Of a stretch of 64,000 bases of DNA, positions 34,723-44,150 are shown one piece after another (position 1 is the stretch's first letter; the number at the start of each line of letters is the position of its first letter). The notes below the pieces were generated by a model. That model was given only the letters and a program-made list of their open reading frames with translations. It had not been told where the DNA came from and ran no database searches. The translations under genes and the position numbers were made by a program. The stretch is from the NCBI RefSeq assembly GCF_019455445.1, contig NZ_JAHWUS010000001.1, positions 791,856 through 855,855 on the forward strand, given 5' to 3'. Source of the stretch: Pseudaquidulcibacter saccharophilus. GTDB taxonomy: Bacteria; Pseudomonadota; Alphaproteobacteria; Caulobacterales; Aquidulcibacteraceae.

Positions 34723-36750
34723 GTGCAAAAAACAAAGTTTGTTGGAATTTCGCTTGTTGGTATGATTCTTCCTCTTGCCGGTTGTGGCGGAGGAGGCGGT
34801 GGCGGAGGCGGATCAACAATTGTAAGCCCGCCACCGCCCCCACCTCCGCCAGTGGTTGCTAATAAAGGTTTTGGTGCGAATGATTGTGCCACCAAGCCGG
34901 GGTCAATAGCCTGTGCTGCAGCAGGTATTGTACTTCAGGGGCCGTCAATAATTCTAAGCAGCAATAAAAATTACAAAGGTAATTATTACGCTGAGATATC
35001 TGGTCCAGAAAAATCTGCTAATAAAATTGAATTTACACCGGGTTCTTCGACTGCTTGGGATGATGAATCATTTATTTGGTATTACGACCAAAATGGTACA
35101 CCAGATAAAACAGCTTTAGCAAATAATATTCCTATGGGAAAATCATATGACGCCCAAGTATTTGGCCCATTAAGTGGCCGACGCTATTCATGTAATTTAT
35201 CTATACAATATTGCGGTTTTGTCGAGGTAAATTGGATTGACGCCAAAACTAGTGAAAGCGGTGACTTTGATTATGTTTTCCCTTTCATCAGATATGAAAA
35301 CCATTGGCCTCAAGATAGTCGTGCGTATGGGGTCTTCGGAATGCAAACAGGTGCCTTTACGCCTGCTATGCTAACTGGAAACGCAACTTTTGCAGGAACA
35401 ACTTTCGGTGAATATTACAAAAGTTCTGGTGCTTTTTACTCGACAACTAGTAATTTATGGCTGCAGGCGAATTTTGCAAGTGGCGCGATTAATGGCTCCG
35501 CAACAAATTTTAAAACTTGGTATAGTGGAAATGGTGGTTTAGGTAGTAATTATACACTTGCCAATCTGAGTGAAAATCTTGATTTTGATTTCACTGCATC
35601 ACTAACTGCATCTGATGGTACTTTTAAAGGTACTGCAAAAAGCCGAAATGGTGGAATTGGGCTTGATGGTTTGGTTACCGGCTCATTTTTTGGCGAAAAG
35701 AGTAAAGCTCCTGATGAAGTTGGAATGAGCTATTTATTAGGTGACCCAATATCTGGCACATACATGGCTGGCGCTGGGGTGGCGGGGAATAACCCTAATG
35801 CTACGCCACCGTCACCACCTCCACCCCCTCCGCCTCCGCCGCCACCTCCGCCACCACCACCTCCACTTGCGCCGGGATGTATTGCCGGAGAGTGTTTGGC
35901 TGTTGCAGAAACATTTTATGGTCCTTCTGCATTGCTGAATGTAAAAAATTCTGCGCCAGGCTCTGCAAATCCTGTGTTTTCAACTTATCTAGACAATGTT
36001 GCGAGTGATGTATCCGTTGAAGTTGACCCAGGCGCAACTAGCAGCGATACTGATGACGTTTATACAATTACATACAAAATAAACGGCGTTGACTATAAAC
36101 AATCATTTACAGGGTTAATTGGTTTAAGTGACGTTTTAGGCAACTATAAAGCTCAAGTTTCTCTACAAAATGGCTATAATAATTATATATATCTTTATGA
36201 TGTTTCTAACTCATTAAGTGGTACACTTGATTATGTTCAAGTTGCTGAATTTGACCGTCAGGTTAGCGACACCCAATTGCAAATTGGTTTTATGGTTTAT
36301 GGCCGACAGACGCAAGCAAGTGATATGCCGACAAGCGGTAGTGCGTCGTTTGCAGGTGGAACGCGTGGTATGTACCGAATTGCAGATGGTACAAAGTTAT
36401 ATAGTACCGCAAGTGATATAAATATGACTGCTAATTTCGGTACAGGTGCAATAAATGGCTACACTTCTAATTTTCGATTTATGGACGCAAATGGAAAACT
36501 TGTTAATTTAGGTGAGAAATTAGATTTTAATTTTAGTGCTAGTATTATTTCTGGTTCATCAACTTTTTCTGGTTCTGCTATTACAGGTCCAGTTAGTGGC
36601 GGCGGAATAGGTGTAAGCGGCAATGTTAATGGTGCCTTCTTCGGGGAAAAAGGAAAAGAACCCAAGGAGGTAGGTCTGACTTATAAATTAGGCGATCCGG
36701 CCAAGGGGGCTTATATTACTGGTGCCGGTGCAATGAGTCGTCAGAAATAG
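34723..36750 (+). CDS. Two-lobed TbpB-like surface lipoprotein
   Basis: A 675-residue lipoprotein starting with GTG. A type II signal ends in the lipobox LPLAG-C21. C21 is followed by nine Gly, then eight Pro. Two homologous lobes follow: lobe 1 about 50-355 and lobe 2 about 386-675, joined by a 17-Pro run (365-381). Both lobes start with a Cys pair (C55/C64; C386/C391), contain ATFAG/ASFAG and GAING-xx-SNF/TNF strands, and end in a G-x-G-FFGEK-xEVG-YxLGDP barrel hairpin similar to the TbpB/Slam-substrate fold. The next gene is a Slam-type exporter, so this is its likely surface cargo. Ligand unknown; no matched receptor adjacent. Confidence 0.75.
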   Translation: MQKTKFVGISLVGMILPLAGCGGGGGGGGGSTIVSPPPPPPPPVVANKGFGANDCATKPGSIACAAAGIVLQGPSIILSSNKNYKGNYYAEISGPEKSANKIEFTPGSSTAWDDESFIWYYDQNGTPDKTALANNIPMGKSYDAQVFGPLSGRRYSCNLSIQYCGFVEVNWIDAKTSESGDFDYVFPFIRYENHWPQDSRAYGVFGMQTGAFTPAMLTGNATFAGTTFGEYYKSSGAFYSTTSNLWLQANFASGAINGSATNFKTWYSGNGGLGSNYTLANLSENLDFDFTASLTASDGTFKGTAKSRNGGIGLDGLVTGSFFGEKSKAPDEVGMSYLLGDPISGTYMAGAGVAGNNPNATPPSPPPPPPPPPPPPPPPPPLAPGCIAGECLAVAETFYGPSALLNVKNSAPGSANPVFSTYLDNVASDVSVEVDPGATSSDTDDVYTITYKINGVDYKQSFTGLIGLSDVLGNYKAQVSLQNGYNNYIYLYDVSNSLSGTLDYVQVAEFDRQVSDTQLQIGFMVYGRQTQASDMPTSGSASFAGGTRGMYRIADGTKLYSTASDINMTANFGTGAINGYTSNFRFMDANGKLVNLGEKLDFNFSASIISGSSTFSGSAITGPVSGGGIGVSGNVNGAFFGEKGKEPKEVGLTYKLGDPAKGAYITGAGAMSRQK

Positions 36751-36759
36751 TCTAATTTC

Positions 36760-38115
36760 GTGGATTTGAATTGGTTCAGAAAAATCTCTTCTAAAGATAA
36801 TATTGCCTTATTGGCTGTTGTCCTATGTGTATGTATGGCAAGTAATTGCAATGCACAGGCGGTGGAGCCAGCTAATACAAAGATAATCCTTCAGGGGGAT
36901 GGTGCTTTGGCGGCAACCATAAAAATCTTGGTGATTAATGGAAAATATCGAGAAGCGCTAGATTTATTAAATAGTTCACAATCTATGCTGCAAACCGATG
37001 AGGGGTTGCGGCTTAAGGTGCAGCTTATGATGGAATTGGGCATGGATGATGAAACCATCATCTTGCTTGAAAGACACTTGGCAAGTCACCCAGATGATGC
37101 CTTGGCAAGATTTCAGATAGGTGAACTTCATTATCGGAATAAAAGAGATAAAGAAGCTAAGTTAGCTTATAGAATGGCGCTTTCAGGCAATCTTGATGCA
37201 TTGCGTGTTGAAATGGCAAATAAGCGTCTTGCCGCAATTAACCGCCGTCGTACTATCAAATATAATGCAACTATAGCCATTATTCCTGATAGCAATTACA
37301 ATTCAGCAACTAATGAAAAATATATTGATATATTTGGTTTGCCATTCAGTCTTGATGATAATGCGAGGAGGAAGAGTGGAGTAGCGCTTGGTTTAAATGG
37401 TAGTTCTGAGTTTGTTAAACGAATCAATAATGGAACCTCTTTAAATTTTTCCGGTAATTATGATTATACAGATGCCCCAGGGCATAATGCCGACCTTTTA
37501 AGGCTTGAAACTTATGCTGGACTTGAGTTTTCTAATGCTGGTGAATATTTGATATCAATTGGGCCTGAATATTGGCAATCATGGATTGATGGGAAACTTT
37601 TTGAAAAATCAACAGGGCTCAGAGTTTCTTTTGATAAATTTATAAAAAATACTGATTGGCGGCTCGATTATATGGGGTATCACAGCAAGGATTTATTCTC
37701 CGATTACCGTTCGGGTTGGTATAATAATTTTAGCTTTACGAGAACCAAATATAGTAATAATTCATCATTCCATTTCTATTCATTTGCTTTTGGCAATAAT
37801 TATACTGATGTCGATTCAGAAAATTATAATCAATTTGGCGTAAGTGTAGGGAAATTGTTTAATACCCCACTTAATACAACTACTTTATCTCAAATTAGCT
37901 ATAATGAGCGAAAATTTGATGCGGCTTCATTTGCGTATGGCGTTGCACGTAGCGACAAAGTTACGGAATTTAATGCGAAAATTTCAAAGCGTGATTGGCT
38001 TTGGTTTGGATCACATCCGTATATATCTTTGAACTTTTCTAATAGTGATTCCAATATCACTTTATATAAATATAATAGGCAAAGAGTTGAATTTGGCCTT
38101 ACTAGAGAATTCTAG
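36760..38115 (+). CDS. Slam-type surface lipoprotein assembly modulator (DUF560)
   Basis: A 451-residue outer-membrane protein starting with GTG. It has a signal peptide (about 1-32), a TPR-like helical part (about 40-165, with NGKYREALDLLNSS and SHPDDALARFQIGELHYRNK), and a C-terminal beta-barrel (about 170-451) rich in alternating aromatic strands, ending in EFGLTREF with terminal Phe. This TPR-plus-14-strand layout is that of Slam proteins, which move lipoproteins such as TbpB and HpuA to the cell surface in Neisseria and relatives. It follows its probable cargo gene by 9 bp and converges on the XRE-cupin gene. Confidence 0.8.
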   Translation: MDLNWFRKISSKDNIALLAVVLCVCMASNCNAQAVEPANTKIILQGDGALAATIKILVINGKYREALDLLNSSQSMLQTDEGLRLKVQLMMELGMDDETIILLERHLASHPDDALARFQIGELHYRNKRDKEAKLAYRMALSGNLDALRVEMANKRLAAINRRRTIKYNATIAIIPDSNYNSATNEKYIDIFGLPFSLDDNARRKSGVALGLNGSSEFVKRINNGTSLNFSGNYDYTDAPGHNADLLRLETYAGLEFSNAGEYLISIGPEYWQSWIDGKLFEKSTGLRVSFDKFIKNTDWRLDYMGYHSKDLFSDYRSGWYNNFSFTRTKYSNNSSFHFYSFAFGNNYTDVDSENYNQFGVSVGKLFNTPLNTTTLSQISYNERKFDAASFAYGVARSDKVTEFNAKISKRDWLWFGSHPYISLNFSNSDSNITLYKYNRQRVEFGLTREF

Positions 38116-38126
38116 ATTATAACAAA

Positions 38127-38720
38127 CTAATCTTCATGAGGGTACATCAACACAGTTATGAATTTTATTGGAACTTGCATCATCTTGTCGGGGCCGTGAG
38201 GTACGTCGCCCCGAAAGGTGAGGCTGTCACCCGGCTCAAGGACATAGGTTTCTTCGCCGTGGCGATATTGTAACTTGCCTTCAAGCATATATATAAATTC
38301 GGTTCCTGGATGTTCAAAAGCAGGAAAAGTTTCACTTTCAGAATCAATTGTGATTAGAAATGGTTCAAAATGCTTGGTTGGACCTTGGTCATAAGATAAT
38401 AGGTGATAGGTGTGACCGCGCTTTGTGCCGCGCCGTACCACTTCCATGCCTTCACCCTTTTTTACAAGTTGCGCACCGCCGGCTTTATTATCAAAATTTC
38501 TGAAAAGTGCCGAAAGTGATACCCCTAATGCTGCTGCTAATTTAGACAATGTGTCTAAAGAGGTAGCAGTCTGTGCGTTTTCGATTTTTGACAACATGCC
38601 ACGACTTATATCCGCACGGTCGGCAACTTCGGCAATTGTAAGGCCGTGTTGTTGGCGTAAGTCTTTGATTGTATTGCCTAAAAATCTCTCTAAATTTCCG
38701 CTTGCATCAGTATTTGTCAT
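38127..38720 (-). CDS. XRE-cupin transcriptional regulator of the methylamine cluster
   Basis: A 197-residue regulator with an HTH_3 domain (about 12-70, IKDLRQQHGLTIAEVADRADISRGMLSKIENA) and a C-terminal cupin (about 120-195, HPGTEFIYMLEGKLQYRHG and LEPGDSLTFRGDVPHGP). The start at 38720 (MTNTDAS) is preferred to 38864 because the extra 48 residues are not family-like. It is divergent from purU-mgd-gmaS-mgs, and repeated GTTTCA-like boxes lie between them. The cupin probably senses a small amine or amide intermediate. Confidence 0.85.
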   Translation of the reverse strand: MTNTDASGNLERFLGNTIKDLRQQHGLTIAEVADRADISRGMLSKIENAQTATSLDTLSKLAAALGVSLSALFRNFDNKAGGAQLVKKGEGMEVVRRGTKRGHTYHLLSYDQGPTKHFEPFLITIDSESETFPAFEHPGTEFIYMLEGKLQYRHGEETYVLEPGDSLTFRGDVPHGPDKMMQVPIKFITVLMYPHED

Positions 38721-38760
38721 ATGTAACCCAAAAATATCCACAGGAATAAATGTTTCCTTG

Positions 38761-38858
38761 TGTGAAATAATAATTGACACAGATAAACCCGTGTGGAAAA
38801 CCTGTTTCATATTGTTCACTATTGTTTCACAGGGTTGCGTAAAATGCAAATTTGCATT
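38761..38858. promoter_or_regulatory. Control region of the methylamine cluster
   Basis: Three GTT(T)CA boxes start at 38804, 38814 and 38824, an exact 10-bp period; TTTCACA at 38826 is complemented by TGTGAAA at 38761-38767. Downstream is a perfect 16-bp palindrome AATGCAAATTTGCATT (38843-38858). Both are candidate binding sites in the 190-bp gap between regulator and purU. Confidence 0.45.
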
Positions 38859-38910
38859 GCACATAAGTTTATAAAAGGCATGAAGGTATTGCCGAAAAAG
38901 GAATACCAGA

Positions 38911-39768
38911 ATGACTAAAAGATTTTATACACTTTCATTAACATGCCCTGATACTGTTGGCATTGTTGCCGCCGTAAGTAATTTTATTGCCTCTCATAAA
39001 GGGTGGATTACTGAGGCCGCGCAATATTCAGATGAAAGCACAAATACCTATTTCATGCGTCAGCAAATTTTGGCCGATAGCCTTGATATAGATTTTGAAA
39101 CCTTCAAGGCCGGTTTTGCTGAAATTGCGGTAAAGTTTGATATGAAATGGAAATTAACCGACAGCGCAGTTAAAAAACGTGTTGTGATTTTGGTTTCAAA
39201 ACTTGAACATTGCTTATACGATATTCTTGGTCGTTGGAGTTCGGGGGAGCTTGATGTTGAAATCCCATGCGTTATTTCCAATCATGAAACCTTCCGTGAA
39301 CTTGTTGAATTCCATAAAATCCCATTTCATTATGTTCCGGTAACACCTGAAAACAAGGTTCAGGCGTATCAAAAAGTCATGGATATTTTTGAAGATGTTA
39401 AAGGCGATGTCATGGTCTTGGCGCGCTATATGCAAATTTTGTCGCCCGAAATGTGTGCCAAATATCCAGGGCAGATTATCAATATCCACCATTCATTCTT
39501 GCCAAGTTTTGTCGGCGCAAAACCATATACCCAAGCCTATAATAAAGGGGTGAAATTGGTGGGTGCTACTTGCCATTATGTAACTGCGGATTTGGATCAA
39601 GGCCCGATTATTGAACAAAGCGTAATAAGAATTGATCATTCCGATAGCCCAGAAGACATGGTTCGTTATGGCAAAGATGTTGAGAAACAGGTTTTTGCGC
39701 GTGGGCTTCGTTACCATATCGAAGACCGTGTTCTAATCCTTGGCAATAAAACGGTAGTTTTCAGATGA
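38911..39768 (+). CDS. purU: Formyltetrahydrofolate deformylase
   Basis: A 285-residue PurU: ACT domain (about 1-80, CPDTVGIVAAVSNFI) and formyltransferase domain (about 85-285) with VISNHETFRELV and the active-site segment IINIHHSFLPSFVGAKPY (about 189-206) and the Asp in DLDQGPII. It hydrolyses 10-formyl-THF to formate and THF. It leads the N-methylglutamate cluster, where it would release as formate the one-carbon unit taken from the methyl group. SD AAGGA upstream of ATG. Confidence 0.93.
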   Translation: MTKRFYTLSLTCPDTVGIVAAVSNFIASHKGWITEAAQYSDESTNTYFMRQQILADSLDIDFETFKAGFAEIAVKFDMKWKLTDSAVKKRVVILVSKLEHCLYDILGRWSSGELDVEIPCVISNHETFRELVEFHKIPFHYVPVTPENKVQAYQKVMDIFEDVKGDVMVLARYMQILSPEMCAKYPGQIINIHHSFLPSFVGAKPYTQAYNKGVKLVGATCHYVTADLDQGPIIEQSVIRIDHSDSPEDMVRYGKDVEKQVFARGLRYHIEDRVLILGNKTVVFR

Positions 39769-39784
39769 TGAAAGGGTGCAAAAC

Positions 39785-41023
39785 ATGCCTTGGCGATTGT
39801 TAAGATTTGGGCTTTCCAAAAAGCACCCAGAACCAAGGATGTTTGATGCACCCGACGCATTAAAATCATCATATGATGTTGTGATTATCGGTGGCGGTGG
39901 TCATGGTCTTGCATGTGCGTATTATCTTGCCCGTGATTTTGGCATAACCAATGTTTGCGTTCTTGAAAAAGGTTATATTGGTGGTGGTAATACAGGACGT
40001 AATACCACTATCATCCGCTCAAATTACCTGACACCAGAAGGGGCACAATTTTATGATAAGAGCCTCGAACTCTGGAAAGATTTATCAACCGAATTTGATT
40101 TAAACCTATTTTATTCAAATCGCGGTCACTTTACCCTTGCGCACACTGATGCGGCAATGCGCACCTCTCGTTGGCGGGCAGAAGTAAATAAGCATTATGG
40201 CATTGATTCCGAAGTTGTTGGGCCTGATTTTGTAAAAAAACATGCGCCTATGATTAATTTACAATGCGGGCATCACCCAATTATGGGGGCGTTATACCAT
40301 GCCCCTGGTTCTGTGGCGCGTCATGATGCTGTGGCTTGGGGGTATGGTCGTGGGGCAAATATGCGCGGCGTTGAAATCCACCAGCGCACAGAAGTTTTGG
40401 GTATTGATACCAAAGGCGGCAAAGTTTGCGGCGTAAAAACCAACAAGGGCTATATCGAAACCACCAAGGTTTTATCGGCAACGGCTGGCTCAACCCCAAG
40501 AATTCTAAAAATGCTTGATATCGATACGCCAATTTTTATCCACCCGCTTCAGGCAATGGTTTCAGAACCTTTAAAGCCGTGGCTTGATACAATTTTGGTT
40601 TCAGGTTCTTTGCATATTTATATTTCTCAATCATCACGCGGTGAATTGGTAATGGGTGCATCGCTTGACCCATATGAGGTGCATTCGACCCGATCCACCC
40701 TCGATTTCCCAGAAGGGTTAAGTGCGCAAATGCTTGATATGTTTCCATTCCTGTCAGAGGTGAAGGTAATGCGTCAATGGGCCGGCATGGCGGATATGAC
40801 GCCTGATTTTGCCCCCATTATGGGCAAAACTCGAATTGATGGTTTCTATCTTGATGCCGGTTGGGGAACCTATGGCTTTAAGGCAACACCAATTTCTGGA
40901 AAGACAATGGCATACACAATCGCCAATGATAAACCACATGAGTTAATCACAGCATTTTCGTCCGAGCGCTTCAAAAATTATGAGCTTACGGGTGAAAAAG
41001 GCGCGGCTTCGGTCGGACATTAG
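39785..41023 (+). CDS. mgdA: N-methylglutamate dehydrogenase subunit A (sarcosine oxidase beta-like)
   Basis: A 412-residue FAD-dependent amine oxidoreductase with the dinucleotide fold VVIIGGGGHGLACAYYLARDFG (about 32-53) and the sarcosine oxidase beta-subunit C-terminal signature GFYLDAGWGTYGFKATP. With MgdBCD it oxidises N-methylglutamate to glutamate, passing the methyl carbon to tetrahydrofolate. ATG at 39785 with AAGGG upstream; GTG at 39776 is possible. The presence of gmaS and mgsABC in the same unit favours MgdA over true sarcosine oxidase. Confidence 0.85.
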   Translation: MPWRLLRFGLSKKHPEPRMFDAPDALKSSYDVVIIGGGGHGLACAYYLARDFGITNVCVLEKGYIGGGNTGRNTTIIRSNYLTPEGAQFYDKSLELWKDLSTEFDLNLFYSNRGHFTLAHTDAAMRTSRWRAEVNKHYGIDSEVVGPDFVKKHAPMINLQCGHHPIMGALYHAPGSVARHDAVAWGYGRGANMRGVEIHQRTEVLGIDTKGGKVCGVKTNKGYIETTKVLSATAGSTPRILKMLDIDTPIFIHPLQAMVSEPLKPWLDTILVSGSLHIYISQSSRGELVMGASLDPYEVHSTRSTLDFPEGLSAQMLDMFPFLSEVKVMRQWAGMADMTPDFAPIMGKTRIDGFYLDAGWGTYGFKATPISGKTMAYTIANDKPHELITAFSSERFKNYELTGEKGAASVGH

Positions 41024-41037
41024 GGGAGGGGTAAGAC

Positions 41038-41298
41038 ATGAAAATTATGACCTGCCCAATAAATGGTGAAAGACCAATTTCCGAGTTTTACTATTGGGGC
41101 GCAATAAAAACACCGCCAAATCCTGATACTTGTAGCGATGAGGAATGGTCGGATTATGTGTTCAATAAAAATGGCGCACCGGGGGTTAAAAAAGAATTTT
41201 GGTGCCATAGCCCTTCAAACACTTGGTTTGTTGCTGAACGCGATACTTTAACCGACACAATTTTAACAACCTATCTTTACCAAGGGGGCGCAAAATGA
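41038..41298 (+). CDS. mgdB: N-methylglutamate dehydrogenase subunit B (sarcosine oxidase delta-like)
   Basis: An 86-residue SoxD-like subunit. The N-terminus reads TCPINGERPISEF, so the usual C-x2-C zinc knuckle has Asn in place of the second Cys; a later FWCHSPSNTWFVAERDT matches the family end. The altered knuckle fits my recollection of MgdB-type proteins. SD GGGAGGGG precedes the ATG, and its end overlaps mgdC by ATGA. Confidence 0.85.
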   Translation: MKIMTCPINGERPISEFYYWGAIKTPPNPDTCSDEEWSDYVFNKNGAPGVKKEFWCHSPSNTWFVAERDTLTDTILTTYLYQGGAK

Positions 41299-44150
41299 GA
41301 ATAGCCCCACAAGCCTCTGAAATTATCAATCGCGATAAATCAGTTACTTTTACATTTGAAGGCAAAAAATATAATGGTTTCGAAGGTGATACCATCACCA
41401 GTGCCTTGCTTGCGAATGGGGTGAAAATTCTTGGGCGATCATTTAAATATCACCGCCCGCGCAGCGTTTCATCTTTTGCTAATCACGATATGAATGTGAT
41501 TGTTGATGATGTTTCAGGGCAATATTTTATTCCAAATATCCGTGCAGATGTTACCAAAGTAAAAGATGGAATGAAATTAAAAGCCGTCAATACCTTTGGC
41601 GGTGTTGAAAAAGACAAAGCAAGTATTTTAGGGCGTTTTTCAAAATTCCTTCCTGTTGGTTTTTATTATAAGGCCTTCCATACCAAGGCATTGTTTCCAA
41701 TGTGGGAAAAAATGTTCCGTACTATGACTGGCTTGGGCAATGTTGATTTTAAAACCCCAAAAATTAAAACTTCCAAAGATTACGGATTTTGCGATTGTTT
41801 GGTTGTTGGGGCCGGTGTTTCGGGATTATCTGCGGCGTTGGCTGCGGCAGAAAATGGCCTTGATGTCGTATTGATTGATGAAAACCCGCAAATTGGCGGC
41901 AGCATTAATTATACCAATATTCCAAATGATTTAATCGAGCGTGCCAAAGCTGCAAATATCCGCATTTTCACAGATTGCTATGCGGCGGGTTATTATGCCG
42001 ATAATTGGGTGGCATTGGTTCACAAAACCCATATGACCAAAATGCGCGCAAAAACCTTGATTGTGGCAAGTGGTGCATTTGAACAGCCACCAGTTTTTAG
42101 AAATAATGACTTACCAAATATAATGCTTGCGGGTGCTTTCTTACGGCTCTTGAAATTATATTCGGTCAAAACAATTAATGATGCTGTGTTTTTAGTTGCC
42201 AATGATTATGGTTATGAGGCCGCTAAAACGGCGATTGATTATGGTATAAATATAAAGGCAATTGTTGATTTACGCAGTGGCGATGAATTGCCACTCCTAA
42301 ATGACTTTATCGCAAAAAACATCCCTATCTACTCCGGTTCTTGCATTTATGAGGCCGAATCCGGCAAAGATAAAAATGTTATTGGCGTAAAAATCCATGA
42401 ATTTAATGATGGTCTTGCTGGTGCATTAAAGGCAGAAATTGCGTGTGATGGCGTGGTTATGGCAACTGGATTTGCGCCTGCTTTGAATCTTTTATATCAG
42501 GCAAATACCAAAATGCGCTTTGATGATGCGCGCTCTCAATTTATTCCCGATGTTTTACCAAATTCGGTTTTTTCATGTGGGAAATTAAATGGCAATTATA
42601 CCTATGAAACCCGTGCGATTGATGGTGAAATCGCAGGCATAAATGCCGTAAATTTTGTCAAGAATTCCAAAATAAAATTGCCAAAATCATTGCCAGAAAC
42701 CCAAAAACCAAATCATCCTTGGGCAATTGTAGAGCATGAAAAGGGCAAAACTTTTGTCGATTTTGATGAAGATTTGCAATTAAAAGACTTTAAAAATGCG
42801 GTTCAAGAAGGTTTTGACAATATCGAACTTTTGAAACGCTATACCACCAATGGCATGGGTCCTTCTCAGGGGAAACATTCCAATATGAATGGCTTGCGGG
42901 TTTTGGCGCGCCTTACAAATAAAACACCATTTGAAGTCGGTACAACAACTGCAAGGCCGTTCTATCACCCCGTGCCGATGAAGCATTTGGGTGGACGCGG
43001 GTTCTCTCCAAACCGCGTAACCCCATTACATTCACGGCATGGGGATTTGAATGCAATTTTTATGCTTGCCGGCAATTGGCAGCGACCAGAATATTATGCC
43101 CGTGTTGGTGTGACGCGCCAAAATGCAATAAACGCCGAAGTGATGGCTGTGCATGAAAATGTCGGTATTATTGATGTTGGCACATTGGGCAAGCTAGAAG
43201 TAATTGGCCCTGATGCCGCAGAATTTTTGGAACGTGTTTATATTTCAAAATACAAGGGTTTGAAAACCGGAATGGCGCGTTATGGCGTTGCCTGTGATGA
43301 GACTGGTGTAGTGGTCGATGACGGCATCATTGCCCGCCTCGCGGAAGATCATTTCTATTTCACTACTACAACATCAGGTGCGGCGACTATTTACCGCGAA
43401 TTAAGCCGCCTTAATATGATTTGGGGACTTGATTGCGGGATTGTGAACCATACTGGAAGTTTCGGTGCAATAAATCTTGCGGGGCCAAATTCCAAAAAAA
43501 TATTGGGCAAATTTACCGATTTAGATTTGGATGATTTTCCGTTTATGGGCTATCGCGAAGCATTTGTTGCTGGGGTTAAGTGCCGCATAATTCGCGCAGG
43601 CTTTGTTGGTGAATTGGGTTATGAAATCCATGCACCTGCACTAGAAGTTCATAAAGTTTGGGACGCTTTCATAAATGATGGTGCAACTCCGTTCGGCGTT
43701 GAGGCGCAAAGGGTATTAAGGCTTCAAAAAGGGCATATAATAATCGGTCAAGATACTGATGGGCTTTCTACACCTTATAACGCCGGCGTTGATTGGGCGG
43801 TTAGAATGGACAAGCCATTCTTTATCGGTCAACGCAGCCTTAAAATCATCAATTCAAAGCCACAAAAACAGGTTTTAGCAGGCTTTGTATTGCCAAAAGA
43901 TTATGAGGGTGCGCCACCCCAGGAATGCCACCTTATAATACACGAAGGCGAAATTGCGGGGCGGATTACATCCATCACCAAATCACCGAAATTGGGGCAA
44001 ATAATTGGGCTTTGCCACATAAAGCCAGAGCTTGCACAAATTGGCCATGAAATCAAAATCCGTTTTAGTGATGGAACATTTGTTGCGGCAAATATCGCGC
44101 AAACCCCATTTTATGACCCTGAAAACCTAAATCAAAAAGGGGTGGCATAA
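41295..44150 (+). CDS. mgdC: N-methylglutamate dehydrogenase subunit C (sarcosine oxidase alpha-like)
   Basis: A 951-residue subunit: an N-terminal ferredoxin-like domain without cysteines (about 15-100), an FAD/NAD domain starting CLVVGAGVSGLSAALAAAENG (about 169-190), a helical linker, and a C-terminal aminomethyltransferase (GcvT-like) domain (about 570-940) that would bind tetrahydrofolate and accept the methylene group. Overlaps mgdB by 4 bp and mgdD by 1 bp. Confidence 0.88.
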   Translation: MRIAPQASEIINRDKSVTFTFEGKKYNGFEGDTITSALLANGVKILGRSFKYHRPRSVSSFANHDMNVIVDDVSGQYFIPNIRADVTKVKDGMKLKAVNTFGGVEKDKASILGRFSKFLPVGFYYKAFHTKALFPMWEKMFRTMTGLGNVDFKTPKIKTSKDYGFCDCLVVGAGVSGLSAALAAAENGLDVVLIDENPQIGGSINYTNIPNDLIERAKAANIRIFTDCYAAGYYADNWVALVHKTHMTKMRAKTLIVASGAFEQPPVFRNNDLPNIMLAGAFLRLLKLYSVKTINDAVFLVANDYGYEAAKTAIDYGINIKAIVDLRSGDELPLLNDFIAKNIPIYSGSCIYEAESGKDKNVIGVKIHEFNDGLAGALKAEIACDGVVMATGFAPALNLLYQANTKMRFDDARSQFIPDVLPNSVFSCGKLNGNYTYETRAIDGEIAGINAVNFVKNSKIKLPKSLPETQKPNHPWAIVEHEKGKTFVDFDEDLQLKDFKNAVQEGFDNIELLKRYTTNGMGPSQGKHSNMNGLRVLARLTNKTPFEVGTTTARPFYHPVPMKHLGGRGFSPNRVTPLHSRHGDLNAIFMLAGNWQRPEYYARVGVTRQNAINAEVMAVHENVGIIDVGTLGKLEVIGPDAAEFLERVYISKYKGLKTGMARYGVACDETGVVVDDGIIARLAEDHFYFTTTTSGAATIYRELSRLNMIWGLDCGIVNHTGSFGAINLAGPNSKKILGKFTDLDLDDFPFMGYREAFVAGVKCRIIRAGFVGELGYEIHAPALEVHKVWDAFINDGATPFGVEAQRVLRLQKGHIIIGQDTDGLSTPYNAGVDWAVRMDKPFFIGQRSLKIINSKPQKQVLAGFVLPKDYEGAPPQECHLIIHEGEIAGRITSITKSPKLGQIIGLCHIKPELAQIGHEIKIRFSDGTFVAANIAQTPFYDPENLNQKGVA

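Noticed and set aside
34710..34895. Reverse-strand ORF with poly-Gly and poly-Pro runs
   Set aside because: It is the antisense image of the Gly/Pro spacers of the lipoprotein gene.
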